Below, one piece after another: positions 26,846-35,010 of a stretch of 64,000 nucleotides of DNA. The notes below the pieces were generated by a model, which saw only the letters and a list, made by a program, of their open reading frames with translations, did not search any database and had not been told where the DNA came from. The position numbers and the translations under genes were made by a program. The stretch is taken from the NCBI RefSeq assembly GCF_023516495.1, contig NZ_JAMGBC010000001.1:1178001-1242000 (forward strand), in the 5' to 3' direction. The stretch is from Sphingomonas anseongensis (GTDB lineage Bacteria; Pseudomonadota; Alphaproteobacteria; Sphingomonadales; Sphingomonadaceae). Numbering within the stretch: the stretch's first letter is position 1; each line of letters begins with the position of its first letter.

Positions 26846-27790
26846 TCAGCATGGTTCGGATTCCCATTTCGAGCCGAGCAAAGATCCCTTGCGCGGGCGA
26901 ATGTACAGCCTGCGCACCTGCGGCCAGTGCTTGTGCGCCTCCTCCTCGATCGTGCAGACGATATGCTCGACGTCCCCCGCGGAAATGGAATCGTCGAAGT
27001 CGACGCTGATCATTGCGGTGACCTGGTCGGGCGAGGAATGGACGGTCAGCACCTCCCCGGCGGCAACCACGCCCTTCTGGCTGCTTACGAGCTGTGCGAG
27101 CCCTGACACCAGCTCGGGCTCGGCAGCCTCGCCGATCAGCAGGCCTTTCGATTCATACGCAAGCAGGAACGCCGTGAGGCCGAGAATGAGGCCGATGACG
27201 ATCGATGCCGCTCCGTCGTAGAACGGGTTCCCGGTGATCTGCGCGAGGAAGAGACCGGCCGCCGCAGCAACGATCCCGGCCATTGCGGCACCGTTCTCGA
27301 GGAGCACGATGAAGCTCGGCGGGTCCTTCGACAGCCGGATCGCTTCGAACCAGCCGGTGCCGCCCTTGGCCGCCTTGAATTCCTGAAACGCCTCCAGCGT
27401 CGACCAGCCTTCCAGGAGGAAGGCGACCAGCAGGACTCCATAGGCGATGACAGGCGAGACCGCGTGTTCGGGATGAGCGATGTGGATGATGCCTTCGTAG
27501 ATCGACACGCCTGCGCCGAGCGCGAACACCAGCACGGCGACGACGAAGCTCCAGAAATAGAGCTCCCGCCCGTATCCGAACGGGTGATAGCGGTCCGGCG
27601 CGCGCTTGGCAGCGTGACGCCCCCACATCAGGAGCAGCTGGTTGGTCGAATCGACGACGCTGTGGACGCCCTCCGTCAGCATCGCCGAAGATCCGGTGAT
27701 CGCCGCAGCGACGAACTTCGAGACCGCTATCCCGAGGTTCGCGACGAGCGCGATCACGAGAGTCCGGGTGCTTGCGGTCGGAGAGCTCAT
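26846..27790 (-). CDS. Cation diffusion facilitator transporter, ZnT9-like branch
   Basis: A 314-residue CDF transporter with six predicted membrane helices and a C-terminal cytosolic ferredoxin-like domain. Helix 2 has EGVHSVVDSTNQ (His43 and Asp47), half of the usual transport site. Helix 5, normally HxxxD, reads FIVLLENGAAMAG (Glu165, Asn166), so the canonical second half of the site is replaced; this resembles the ZnT9-like branch. GYGRELYFWSFVVAVLVF is helix 3. It probably exports or balances a divalent metal such as zinc or manganese; specificity is uncertain. It overlaps the amidohydrolase stop by 4 nt. Confidence 0.88.
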   Translation of the reverse strand: MSSPTASTRTLVIALVANLGIAVSKFVAAAITGSSAMLTEGVHSVVDSTNQLLLMWGRHAAKRAPDRYHPFGYGRELYFWSFVVAVLVFALGAGVSIYEGIIHIAHPEHAVSPVIAYGVLLVAFLLEGWSTLEAFQEFKAAKGGTGWFEAIRLSKDPPSFIVLLENGAAMAGIVAAAAGLFLAQITGNPFYDGAASIVIGLILGLTAFLLAYESKGLLIGEAAEPELVSGLAQLVSSQKGVVAAGEVLTVHSSPDQVTAMISVDFDDSISAGDVEHIVCTIEEEAHKHWPQVRRLYIRPRKGSLLGSKWESEPC

Positions 27791-29076
27791 TGCGTTGCGC
27801 CAGGCCCCTTCACCAGCACGCCGCCCTTGATAACCGCATCGACATGCTCGAGCGTCGTCACGTCGCGCAGAGGATCGCCACGGACCGCGACCATGTCGCC
27901 ATAACGGCCAGGCTCGATCACGCCGACATCATTCCTTCCGAGCGCTTCGGAAGCATTCAGCGTCGCCGCCTGGATCGCCTGGAGCGGAGTCATGCCCCAC
28001 TGCACCATTTTCGCGAACTGCTTCCCATTGTCGCCGTGCGGGTAAACGCCCGCGTCGGTGCCGAAGATCATTTTCACTCCAGCCCTGACCGCGCGCTGGA
28101 AGGTCTGGCGCTGCTTCAGGCCGATCATCCGCTCCTTGTCGAGGCTCTGCTGCTCAGTGCCGTTGGCCGTGCCGGTCGCGAGGATATAGTCATCATTATA
28201 GATATCCATGTCGAACCAAGTGCCGTGCTGCTTCGCCAGCTGGATGGTCGCATCGGACGCGAGGCTGGCGTGCTCGATCGTGTCGATGCCGGCCAGGATC
28301 GCGTCGTGGATTCCCTCGTCGCCATGGGCGTGGGCCGCCACCTTCATGCCGAGCATGTGCGCCTCGTCGGCGATAGCCTTCATTTCCTCGAGGCTCAGCT
28401 GCTGGGCGCCAACCGAATCGCCGAGCGAGAATACCCCGCCGGTCGCGCAGATCTTGATCACCTCGGCGCCATATTTGCGCACCCAGCGCACCTTCTCGCG
28501 CGCCTGCTCCGGGCTGCTGACGATGCCCGGCGCAGTCTTGTCCGCGCCGAGCGACGGCGGAAGCCCGTTGGTGTCATCGCAATGGCCACCGGTCGCGCCG
28601 AGCAAATAAGTCGCGGGCACGATGCGCGGACCGACGATCCAGCCGCCGTCGATCGCCTGCTTCAGCCCGACGTCGTCGAAATCGCCCGAGCCCACGTTGC
28701 GAACCGTGGTGAAGCCCGCATCGATGTCCTTGCGCGCATTGAACGGACCGATCGCCGCCCAGAAACTGTCGGTATATTTCAACCCTTCATAACCGCCGAT
28801 CTCAGCCAGGCTGTTCATGTGAACGTGCATGTCGATCAAGCCCGGAACCAAGGTCTGGCCTGGGAGATCGATATGCTTGATCCCGGCGGGGAGCTGCATC
28901 GAAGCGAGATTACCGATCTGCTGCACCCGGCCGTTGTCGCCGATCACGATCGCCGGGTTGTCGATGTACCGGCCGGTCTTCACGTCGAGCAGCCGGTCGG
29001 CGGTGACGACCGTCGCCGCGCTTACCGGCGCGGCCAGCGAAACGGCCGCAACAGCGGCCAGCAAGAAATGCTTCAT
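27787..29076 (-). CDS. Secreted metal-dependent amidohydrolase (M38-type, Xaa-Pro dipeptidase-like)
   Basis: A 429-residue protein with a cleavable signal peptide (MKHFLLAAVAAVSLAAPVSA). The binuclear metal site is complete: HVH in LIDMHVHMN, the carbamylated lysine in EVIKICATGG, the His residues in AAHAHGDEG and DTIEHAS, and the Asp in MIFGTDAGVYPHG. This is the periplasmic amidohydrolase group that includes prolidase-like and imidazolonepropionase-like enzymes; the substrate (a dipeptide or cyclic amide) cannot be assigned. The CDF gene follows with a 4-nt overlap, which may supply or remove metal, but that link is speculative. Confidence 0.88.
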   Translation of the reverse strand: MKHFLLAAVAAVSLAAPVSAATVVTADRLLDVKTGRYIDNPAIVIGDNGRVQQIGNLASMQLPAGIKHIDLPGQTLVPGLIDMHVHMNSLAEIGGYEGLKYTDSFWAAIGPFNARKDIDAGFTTVRNVGSGDFDDVGLKQAIDGGWIVGPRIVPATYLLGATGGHCDDTNGLPPSLGADKTAPGIVSSPEQAREKVRWVRKYGAEVIKICATGGVFSLGDSVGAQQLSLEEMKAIADEAHMLGMKVAAHAHGDEGIHDAILAGIDTIEHASLASDATIQLAKQHGTWFDMDIYNDDYILATGTANGTEQQSLDKERMIGLKQRQTFQRAVRAGVKMIFGTDAGVYPHGDNGKQFAKMVQWGMTPLQAIQAATLNASEALGRNDVGVIEPGRYGDMVAVRGDPLRDVTTLEHVDAVIKGGVLVKGPGATQ

Positions 29077-29091
29077 TGGGGTCCCCTCCCG

Positions 29092-30504
29092 TCAGATATG
29101 GATCACCCGTCCGAACGCGGCGAGGACGCTCTCGTGCATCATCTCGCTCAACGTCGGATGCGGGAAAACAGTGTTGATGAAATCCTGCTCGACCAGCTCC
29201 GCAGTCTTGCCGATCGTATAACCCTGGATCAGCTCGGTCACTTCGGCACCGATCATGTGCGCACCAAGCAACTCGCCGGTCTTGGCGTCGAACACGGTCT
29301 TCACGAAACCTTCGGTCTCGCCGAGCGCGATCGCCTTGCCGTTACCGGGGAAGGGGAAGCGGCCGACCTTGACCTCGTACCCGGCTTCCTTCGCCTTCGC
29401 CTCGGTCAGCCCGACGCTTCCGATCTGCGGCCGGCAATAGGTGCAGCCGGGGATGTTCTTCGGGTCCATCGCGTGCGGATGGGCATCCTTGTTGCCGAGC
29501 TCCTGAGCGATCGCTTCGGCAGCGATGACGCCTTCATGGCTCGCCTTGTGCGCCAGCCACGGAGGAGCGGTCACGTCGCCGATTGCCCACACGCCCTTTG
29601 CGCTGGTGCGACAGTAGGCATCCGCGTCGATGTGGCCCTTGGTGGTTTTCACTCCCAACGCTTCAAGGCCGATGTTCTCGGTGTTCGGAGCGATTCCGAC
29701 GGCAACGATAACGTGGCTGAAGCGGCGCTCCGCGGTCTTGCCGTCCTTGCCCTTGATCGCGGCAGCGACACCCTTGGAATCCGCCTTCAGGCTTTCGACC
29801 CCCGCCGAGGTGAGGATCTCGACCCCTTGCCCCGTCAGCGACTTCGTAAGGGCGCGGCTTACTTCGGCGTCCTCGACCGGCACGATCCGGTCCAGCATTT
29901 CGACGACGGTCACCTTGGCGCCGAGGTCGTTGTAGAAGCTGGCGAACTCGATCCCGATCGCGCCCGAGCCGATGACCAGCAACTCCGTGGGCATCTCCGG
30001 CGGCGTCATTGCGTGGCGGTAGGTCCAGATTCGCTTCCCGTCGCTCTTCGCGAACGGAAGCTCGCGGGCGCGGGCGCCCGTCGCGACGATGATGTGCTTG
30101 GCTGCAAGCTCGGTCGTCTTGCCGGTCGCGGCCACGTTGAGCTTGCCGGGGCCGGTGAGCTTCCCTTCCCCCATGTGCACGTCGATCTTGTTGCGCTTCA
30201 TCAGGCCGGTGACGCCGCGGTTCATCTGCGCTGCAACGTCTCGGCTGCGTTCGACCACTTTCTTCAGGTCGAAATCCACTTTGCCGGCGCTGAGCCCGAA
30301 ACTCTCGGCATGCCTCATGTGGTGAAGGATTTCGGCGGAGCGGAGCAGCGCCTTGGTCGGGATGCAGCCCCAGTTGAGGCAGATTCCGCCGAGCAGCTCG
30401 CGCTCGACGATGGCGGTCTTCAGGCCGAGCTGAGCAGCCCTGATCGCCGCTACATAGCCGCCCGGCCCCGAACCGAGGACGACGAGATCATATTGCTCGG
30501 CCAT
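29092..30504 (-). CDS. lpdA: Dihydrolipoyl dehydrogenase (E3)
   Basis: A 470-residue E3 of the 2-oxoacid dehydrogenase and glycine cleavage complexes; it reoxidises dihydrolipoamide with NAD. The FAD motif VVLGSGPGGYVAA, redox-active Cys42 and Cys47 in GGICLNWGCIPTKAL, NAD motif LLVIGSGAIGIEFA, and the C-terminal catalytic base in HPTLSEMMHE are all present. No E1/E2 genes are adjacent; it could serve several complexes, including the branched-chain keto acid dehydrogenase needed before the valine cluster at 40-46 kb. Confidence 0.96.
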   Translation of the reverse strand: MAEQYDLVVLGSGPGGYVAAIRAAQLGLKTAIVERELLGGICLNWGCIPTKALLRSAEILHHMRHAESFGLSAGKVDFDLKKVVERSRDVAAQMNRGVTGLMKRNKIDVHMGEGKLTGPGKLNVAATGKTTELAAKHIIVATGARARELPFAKSDGKRIWTYRHAMTPPEMPTELLVIGSGAIGIEFASFYNDLGAKVTVVEMLDRIVPVEDAEVSRALTKSLTGQGVEILTSAGVESLKADSKGVAAAIKGKDGKTAERRFSHVIVAVGIAPNTENIGLEALGVKTTKGHIDADAYCRTSAKGVWAIGDVTAPPWLAHKASHEGVIAAEAIAQELGNKDAHPHAMDPKNIPGCTYCRPQIGSVGLTEAKAKEAGYEVKVGRFPFPGNGKAIALGETEGFVKTVFDAKTGELLGAHMIGAEVTELIQGYTIGKTAELVEQDFINTVFPHPTLSEMMHESVLAAFGRVIHI

Positions 30505-30576
30505 TCAGATGCTCCGGTTGGTCAGCCGCAGGCGCGTGCCGCCCCCTTATTGCATCGATGTGGAATCGCAACCGGT

Positions 30577-32067
30577 TCAGCCACGCTCTTCTGGGAGGAA
30601 GCCCTCGTCCACGCGGTCGCTGAACTTGGTGATCCGGCTGTCGAACTTCACCCGGACCTTGCCCGTTGCGCCGTGGCGCTGCTTCGACACCAGGATTTCC
30701 GCGAGGCCGTAGACCCGCCCCATCTCCTCCTGCCACGAAGCGAAATCGGGGTGGTCGTCGGCCGGCTGGCGGGCGGCGAGATAATAGTCCTCGCGATAGA
30801 TGAAGAGGACGATGTCGGCGTCCTGCTCGATCGAGCCCGACTCACGAAGGTCGGACAGCTGCGGGCGCTTGTCCTCGCGCTGCTCCACGGCTCGGCTCAG
30901 CTGCGAAAGGCCGATGACCGGGACGTTCAATTCCTTTGCCAACGTCTTCAGCCCGCGGCTGATCTCGGAAATTTCGTTGACGCGGTTCTCGTTGCTGTTG
31001 CGGCCGGTCCCCTGGAGCAGCTGAAGGTAATCGACGATGACCATCCCGATGCCCTTCTGCCGCTTGAGGCGACGAGCGCGGGCGCGCAGCGCGGCGATGG
31101 TCAGGCCGGGCGTATCGTCAATGTAGAAAGGCAGGCTCTCCAGCTCGGCTGCGGCGCGGGCAAGCTGGCGAAACTCCTGCTTGCTGATCTTGCCCATGCG
31201 CAGGTTCTCGGAGCTGATGCCCGACTGCTCCGCAAGGATACGCGTGGCCAGCTGGTCCGCCGACATTTCGAGGCTGAACATGGCGACGGGAGCGCCAGCG
31301 GATTTCTCCGGCTCGATCCCGTCCTCGACGTCGCGGAGGAACCGTTGTGCTGCGGCGAAGGCGATGTTGGTGCCGAGCGCCGACTTGCCCATGCCCGGGC
31401 GTCCGGCGACGATGATCAGGTCGGAATTGTGAAGGCCGCCGATCTTGCCGTTGAGGCTTTCGAGGCCCGTCGTCACGCCTGACAAATGGCCGCCGCTATT
31501 GAGCGCCCGCTCGGCGGTCTGGAGCGCATCGCGGGTAGCCTCGGCGAAGCTCTTCGCCTTGCCTTCGGCGCCGCCCTCCTCCGCGACTTTGTAGAGCTCG
31601 CTTTCCGCACGCTCGATCTGCTGAAGCGGAGCGACTTCCTCGCTCGTGTCGAGAGCGCTGTCGACCAGGTCGCGGCCGACTCCGATCAGCGCCCGAAGCA
31701 GCGCTAGGTCGTAAATCTGCTGGGCGAAGTCGCGAGCTGCGATCAGGGTCGCGCCCGAGCCCGTCAGAGTCGCAAGATAGCCCGCGCCGCCGACCTGCTT
31801 CATCGCCTCGTCGGCCTCGAACATCGGCCGCAGGGTCACCGGATTTGCGACCATGTTCTTGTCGGTGAGCTTGAGGATCGAGTCGTAGATCCGGCCGTGG
31901 AGTTCTTCGTGGAAATGGTGCGGCTTGAGCTTGAGGCCGACGTCTTCGACCAGGCGGTTGTCGAGCATCAGCGCGCCAAGGAGCGCGGCTTCGGCCTCGA
32001 CGTTAGCCGGGAGGCTCGGGGTAGCGGCGGGCTGCGCCGGGTCGGATAGTCTTACGATCTCTGCCAT
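30577..32067 (-). CDS. dnaB: Replicative DNA helicase DnaB
   Basis: A 496-residue hexameric replicative helicase. The N-terminal DnaG-interaction domain (about residues 20-125) opens with NVEAEAALLGALMLDNRLVE; the RecA-like domain has Walker A AGRPGMGKSA (221-230), Walker B MVIVDYLQLLQ and the motif RESGSIEQDADIVLFIYRED. No intein is present. I prefer the ATG at 32067 to the GTG two codons upstream. It is divergent from dcd; the 158-nt region between them contains DnaA-box-like sequences. Confidence 0.97.
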   Translation of the reverse strand: MAEIVRLSDPAQPAATPSLPANVEAEAALLGALMLDNRLVEDVGLKLKPHHFHEELHGRIYDSILKLTDKNMVANPVTLRPMFEADEAMKQVGGAGYLATLTGSGATLIAARDFAQQIYDLALLRALIGVGRDLVDSALDTSEEVAPLQQIERAESELYKVAEEGGAEGKAKSFAEATRDALQTAERALNSGGHLSGVTTGLESLNGKIGGLHNSDLIIVAGRPGMGKSALGTNIAFAAAQRFLRDVEDGIEPEKSAGAPVAMFSLEMSADQLATRILAEQSGISSENLRMGKISKQEFRQLARAAAELESLPFYIDDTPGLTIAALRARARRLKRQKGIGMVIVDYLQLLQGTGRNSNENRVNEISEISRGLKTLAKELNVPVIGLSQLSRAVEQREDKRPQLSDLRESGSIEQDADIVLFIYREDYYLAARQPADDHPDFASWQEEMGRVYGLAEILVSKQRHGATGKVRVKFDSRITKFSDRVDEGFLPEERG

Positions 32068-32122
32068 GCGCACGTCCTACGCGGATCGGCGGCCGCGCCA
32101 ATTGAGAACAAAAGTAGCACGC

Positions 32123-32174
32123 CTGTGGATAGGATGTGAATCCCGCAGTTTTCAGCCGCGCCCCTCATCCACAG
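32123..32174. promoter_or_regulatory. Inverted pair of DnaA-box-like sequences between dnaB and dcd
   Basis: TGTGGATAG (32124-32132, reverse complement CTATCCACA) and TCATCCACA (32165-32173) each differ at one position from the consensus DnaA box TTATCCACA. Their cores form a perfect 8-bp inverted repeat, CTGTGGAT/ATCCACAG, with arms 36 bp apart. They sit between divergent genes for the replicative helicase and dCTP deaminase, where DnaA control would make sense. No AT-rich unwinding region or further boxes are seen, so this is not proposed as an origin. Confidence 0.5.
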
Positions 32175-32225
32175 AAATAATGTCCGCCGATTGAAGGGCT
32201 CGAAGTCCACGGTTAGGCAGCGGCC

Positions 32226-32780
32226 ATGCCCATTCTCTCCGACCGCTGGATTCGCGAGCAGGCCCAGAACCACGGGATGATCGAGCCGTTCGTCGAGGCG
32301 CAGCGTCGCGAAGGCTGCATCAGCTATGGCCTTTCCTCCTACGGCTACGACGCGCGCGTCTCCAACCATTTCAAGATCTTCACCAACGTCGATTCGGCCA
32401 CTGTCGACCCGAAGGACTTCGCCGCGAACAGCTTCGTCGACCGCGAGGTCGACGTCTGCATCATCCCGCCCAACAGCTTCGCGCTGGCCCACACGGTCGA
32501 ATATTTCCGCGTGCCGCGCGACGTGATGGTGATTTGTCTCGGCAAATCCACCTACGCCCGCTGCGGGATCATCGTGAACGTTACTCCGCTGGAGCCGGGC
32601 TGGGAGGGGCATGTGACGCTGGAATTTTCGAACACGACGCCGCTTCCGGCCAAGGTCTACGCGAACGAAGGCGCCTGCCAGTTCCTGTTCCTTCAGGGCA
32701 ACGAGCCATGCGAGGTCAGCTACGCCGACCGAGCGGGCAAATATATGGGCCAGCAGGGCGTCACTCTTCCGAAGCTGTGA
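32226..32780 (+). CDS. dcd: dCTP deaminase
   Basis: A 184-residue trimeric enzyme converting dCTP to dUTP for dTMP synthesis. [14 protein letters not shown] opens it; [34 protein letters not shown] and [20 protein letters not shown] contain the nucleotide-binding and catalytic residues (the Glu of VTLEFSN; Ser and Arg of GKSTYARCG). Normal length. kynU starts inside its stop codon (GTGA). Confidence 0.97.
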   Translation: MPILSDRWIREQAQNHGMIEPFVEAQRREGCISYGLSSYGYDARVSNHFKIFTNVDSATVDPKDFAANSFVDREVDVCIIPPNSFALAHTVEYFRVPRDVMVICLGKSTYARCGIIVNVTPLEPGWEGHVTLEFSNTTPLPAKVYANEGACQFLFLQGNEPCEVSYADRAGKYMGQQGVTLPKL

Positions 32781-34000
32781 CGCTCGAGGACGCCCAACAG
32801 CTCGACGAAGCCGACCCGCTAGCCTTCGCTCGCGAGCGGTTCCAGCTTCCCGAAAGCCTGATCTACCTCGACGGCAATTCGCTCGGCGCTCTTCCCGCGG
32901 CTACGCAGAGCCGCGTCGACAGACTGATCGCCGGAGAGTGGAGGGTCGACCTCATCTCCAGCTGGACCAAGCACGACTGGATCGACGCGCCGCTGCGGAT
33001 AGCCTCCAAGCTGGCGCCCATCGTCGGCGCGAAGCCAAACGAGCTCGCGATTGCCGATTCAACCTCGGTCTGCCTGTTCAAGCTGCTGTCGGCGGCGGTC
33101 CGCGCCCGCCCCGGCCGGCGCGTCATCCTTGCCCAGCAAGGCAATTTCCCGACCGACACCTATGTCGCCCAAGGCCTGGCGGAGATGCTCCGATTGGAGC
33201 TTCGGCTGGTGCCCGCGGACCACATCGGCAACGCGATCGACGAGCAGACGGCCACCGTCACGCTGAGCCACGTCGATTATCGAAGCGGCGCCCGCGCCGA
33301 TATGCGGGCCGTGAACGATGCGGCACGCGCAGCGGGAGCGCTCGTGGTCTGGGACCTGTCGCACAGCGCCGGGGCAATCGAGCTTCGCCTCGACGAAGCC
33401 GGCTGCGATCTGGCCGTCGGCTGCGGCTACAAATATCTGAACGGCGGCCCGGGCTCGCCCGCCTTCATGTTCGTCGCCGAGCGCCTCCAGGACGAGCTTC
33501 GACCGCCGCTGCAGGGCTGGTTCGGCCACTCCGAGCCGTTCGCGTTCGAGGAAAGCTACCGCCCGACGAGCGGGATTTCGCGTTTCCTGACCGGAACGCC
33601 CTCCATCATTGCGCTGGCGGCGCTCGAAGCTGGGATCGACACGTTCGAAGGCGTGGCGATGGCGGACGTCGAGGCCAAGTCGCGTGCGCTGCTCGCTCTG
33701 TTCATCGAGCAGGTGGAGAGGCGATGCGGCGGCGAAGTGTCGCTGTTCGGGCCACGCGATCTTGAGGCACGCGGAAGCCACGTCTGCTTTGCGCATCCGG
33801 ACGGCTATGCGGTGATTCAGGCGCTGATCGCTCGGGGCGTCGTCGGAGATTTCCGGGCGCCCGACCTCATGCGCTTCGGCTTCACGCCGCTCTACACGCG
33901 CTTTGAGGAAGCGTGCCGCGCGGGGGATATCCTCGCCGACATCCTTGCCAACCGTGAATGGGACCAGCCGCGCTTCCGCGAACGCAAGAAGGTAACCTAG
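32777..34000 (+). CDS. kynU: Kynureninase
   Basis: A 407-residue fold-type I PLP enzyme that cleaves kynurenine to anthranilate and alanine. [11 protein letters not shown] near the N-terminus and [20 protein letters not shown] are kynureninase signatures; [20 protein letters not shown] and [15 protein letters not shown] carry the cofactor Asp and the Schiff-base Lys219; [18 protein letters not shown] follows. It starts at GTG 32777, overlapping the dcd stop by 4 nt, so expression is probably coupled to dcd. No other kynurenine-pathway gene is in this window. Its stop shares CTAG with the convergent FMN reductase. Confidence 0.95.
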   Translation: MTLEDAQQLDEADPLAFARERFQLPESLIYLDGNSLGALPAATQSRVDRLIAGEWRVDLISSWTKHDWIDAPLRIASKLAPIVGAKPNELAIADSTSVCLFKLLSAAVRARPGRRVILAQQGNFPTDTYVAQGLAEMLRLELRLVPADHIGNAIDEQTATVTLSHVDYRSGARADMRAVNDAARAAGALVVWDLSHSAGAIELRLDEAGCDLAVGCGYKYLNGGPGSPAFMFVAERLQDELRPPLQGWFGHSEPFAFEESYRPTSGISRFLTGTPSIIALAALEAGIDTFEGVAMADVEAKSRALLALFIEQVERRCGGEVSLFGPRDLEARGSHVCFAHPDGYAVIQALIARGVVGDFRAPDLMRFGFTPLYTRFEEACRAGDILADILANREWDQPRFRERKKVT

Positions 34001-34614
34001 GCCGGCTGCTTCTGCTTTGCGGCGTGGGCAGAGTCTTCCGCGAGAGCGGCGCGTGAGCGGTGAATCATGTCGACCCAGTCGTGGAAGCTGTGGGCGAGCG
34101 TGGTGACCAGGTCCTTCAGCGGCCCGTCCTTGAGGCACCCGCTTTCATCGAAGCTGCCGTCGCTCACGTGGCCGAGATAGGCCTCCGGCTGCTGCATCAC
34201 CGGCATGTTGAGGAACACGCAGGACTGGCGGATCTGGTGGTTCGACCCGAATCCGCCGATCGATCCCGGGGAAGCCGTGACGATCGCGGCGGGCTTCTTG
34301 TCCCACACGCTCTGCCCGTAAGGGCGCGACCCCACGTCGATGGCGTTTTTGAGGACGCCCGGCATCCCGCGATTATACTCAGGCGAGACGAACAGGACGC
34401 CGTCCGCCGAGCGGACTTGATCGCGGAAACGGGCATATTGCTCCGGCTCACCGGGCGAGCCGTCATAGTCCTGGTTGTAGAGCGGCAGGTCGCCGATCTC
34501 GACCATCGAGCAATCGAGATTGTCGTTTCGGATCGCGCAGATCGACCGCGCGATCTTCCGGTTGATGCTGTCCTTGCGAAGGCTGCCGACGATGATCGCG
34601 ATCTTGTAGGCCAT
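33997..34614 (-). CDS. NADPH-dependent FMN reductase (chromate reductase/ArsH-like flavodoxin fold)
   Basis: A 205-residue flavodoxin-fold reductase. MAYKIAIIVGSLRKDSINRK supplies the FMN-phosphate loop (GSLRKDS), and VLFVSPEYNRGMPGVLKNAI is the diagnostic S/T-PEYN-G segment; ASPGSIGGFGSNHQIRQ completes the flavin site. The ATG at 34614 has AGGAG eight nt upstream. Likely a quinone, chromate or azo reductase of oxidative defence; the substrate is not determined. The C-terminal tail is longer than usual (Ala/Lys-rich). Confidence 0.88.
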   Translation of the reverse strand: MAYKIAIIVGSLRKDSINRKIARSICAIRNDNLDCSMVEIGDLPLYNQDYDGSPGEPEQYARFRDQVRSADGVLFVSPEYNRGMPGVLKNAIDVGSRPYGQSVWDKKPAAIVTASPGSIGGFGSNHQIRQSCVFLNMPVMQQPEAYLGHVSDGSFDESGCLKDGPLKDLVTTLAHSFHDWVDMIHRSRAALAEDSAHAAKQKQPA

Positions 34615-34664
34615 GTCCGGTTCTCCTTGCCCGCTCAATGACGGGGGGCGGTAATGGTTGCGGT

Positions 34665-34976
34665 TCAGCGCAAGACCAGGACCAGCAACAGGCCTGCCAG
34701 TAGCGCGAAGGCGAGGACCAGCAGGACTACCCGTACTCTCTGGAATCGGGCGATCCGGTCGCGGTCGTACGCAACCACGTCAATCCAATACTGACCCGGT
34801 TTTGCTTCGCGGATTATGCCGCGCTCGCTCATCCGTTCGAACATTCGCCGTTGCAGGCGGCTGCCCGGCTCGAACGACACCGCGTTGTCGGGCCGGACCG
34901 CATCCTGGCTGAAGAAGTGATGGCGGACGTCCCGCCGTGCCCTTGCTACTGCGGCTGCCGCTGCTGCCGTTGCCAT
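34665..34976 (-). CDS. Tail-anchored membrane protein of unknown function
   Basis: A 103-residue protein. It has an Ala-rich start (MATAAAAAAVARARRD), a basic soluble middle (FEPGSRLQRRMFERMSERG, then a segment GQYWIDVVAYDRDRIARFQR) and a single C-terminal hydrophobic helix (about 83-102) ending in Arg. The middle may be a small winged-helix-like fold, but I cannot assign a family. The ATG at 34976 is preferred over a longer frame reaching into rnr sequence because GGGGAGCGAGAG precedes it. It lies 34 nt after the rnr stop on the same strand. Confidence 0.65.
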   Translation of the reverse strand: MATAAAAAAVARARRDVRHHFFSQDAVRPDNAVSFEPGSRLQRRMFERMSERGIIREAKPGQYWIDVVAYDRDRIARFQRVRVVLLVLAFALLAGLLLVLVLR

Positions 34977-35010
34977 CGTCTCTCGCTCCCCAAAGGCTTG
35001 CCGAGATAGC

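Noticed and set aside
27772-31482. A 1236-codon rightward ORF opposite the CDF, amidohydrolase, lpdA and dnaB genes
   Set aside because: It is antisense to four clear genes, and its composition (Arg, Asp, His, Leu rich) is what codon bias in GC-rich DNA produces. No domain is seen.
32068-32225. Replication origin at the dnaB/dcd region
   Set aside because: Only two DnaA-like boxes and no AT-rich unwinding element are visible; regulation of the flanking genes is the simpler reading.
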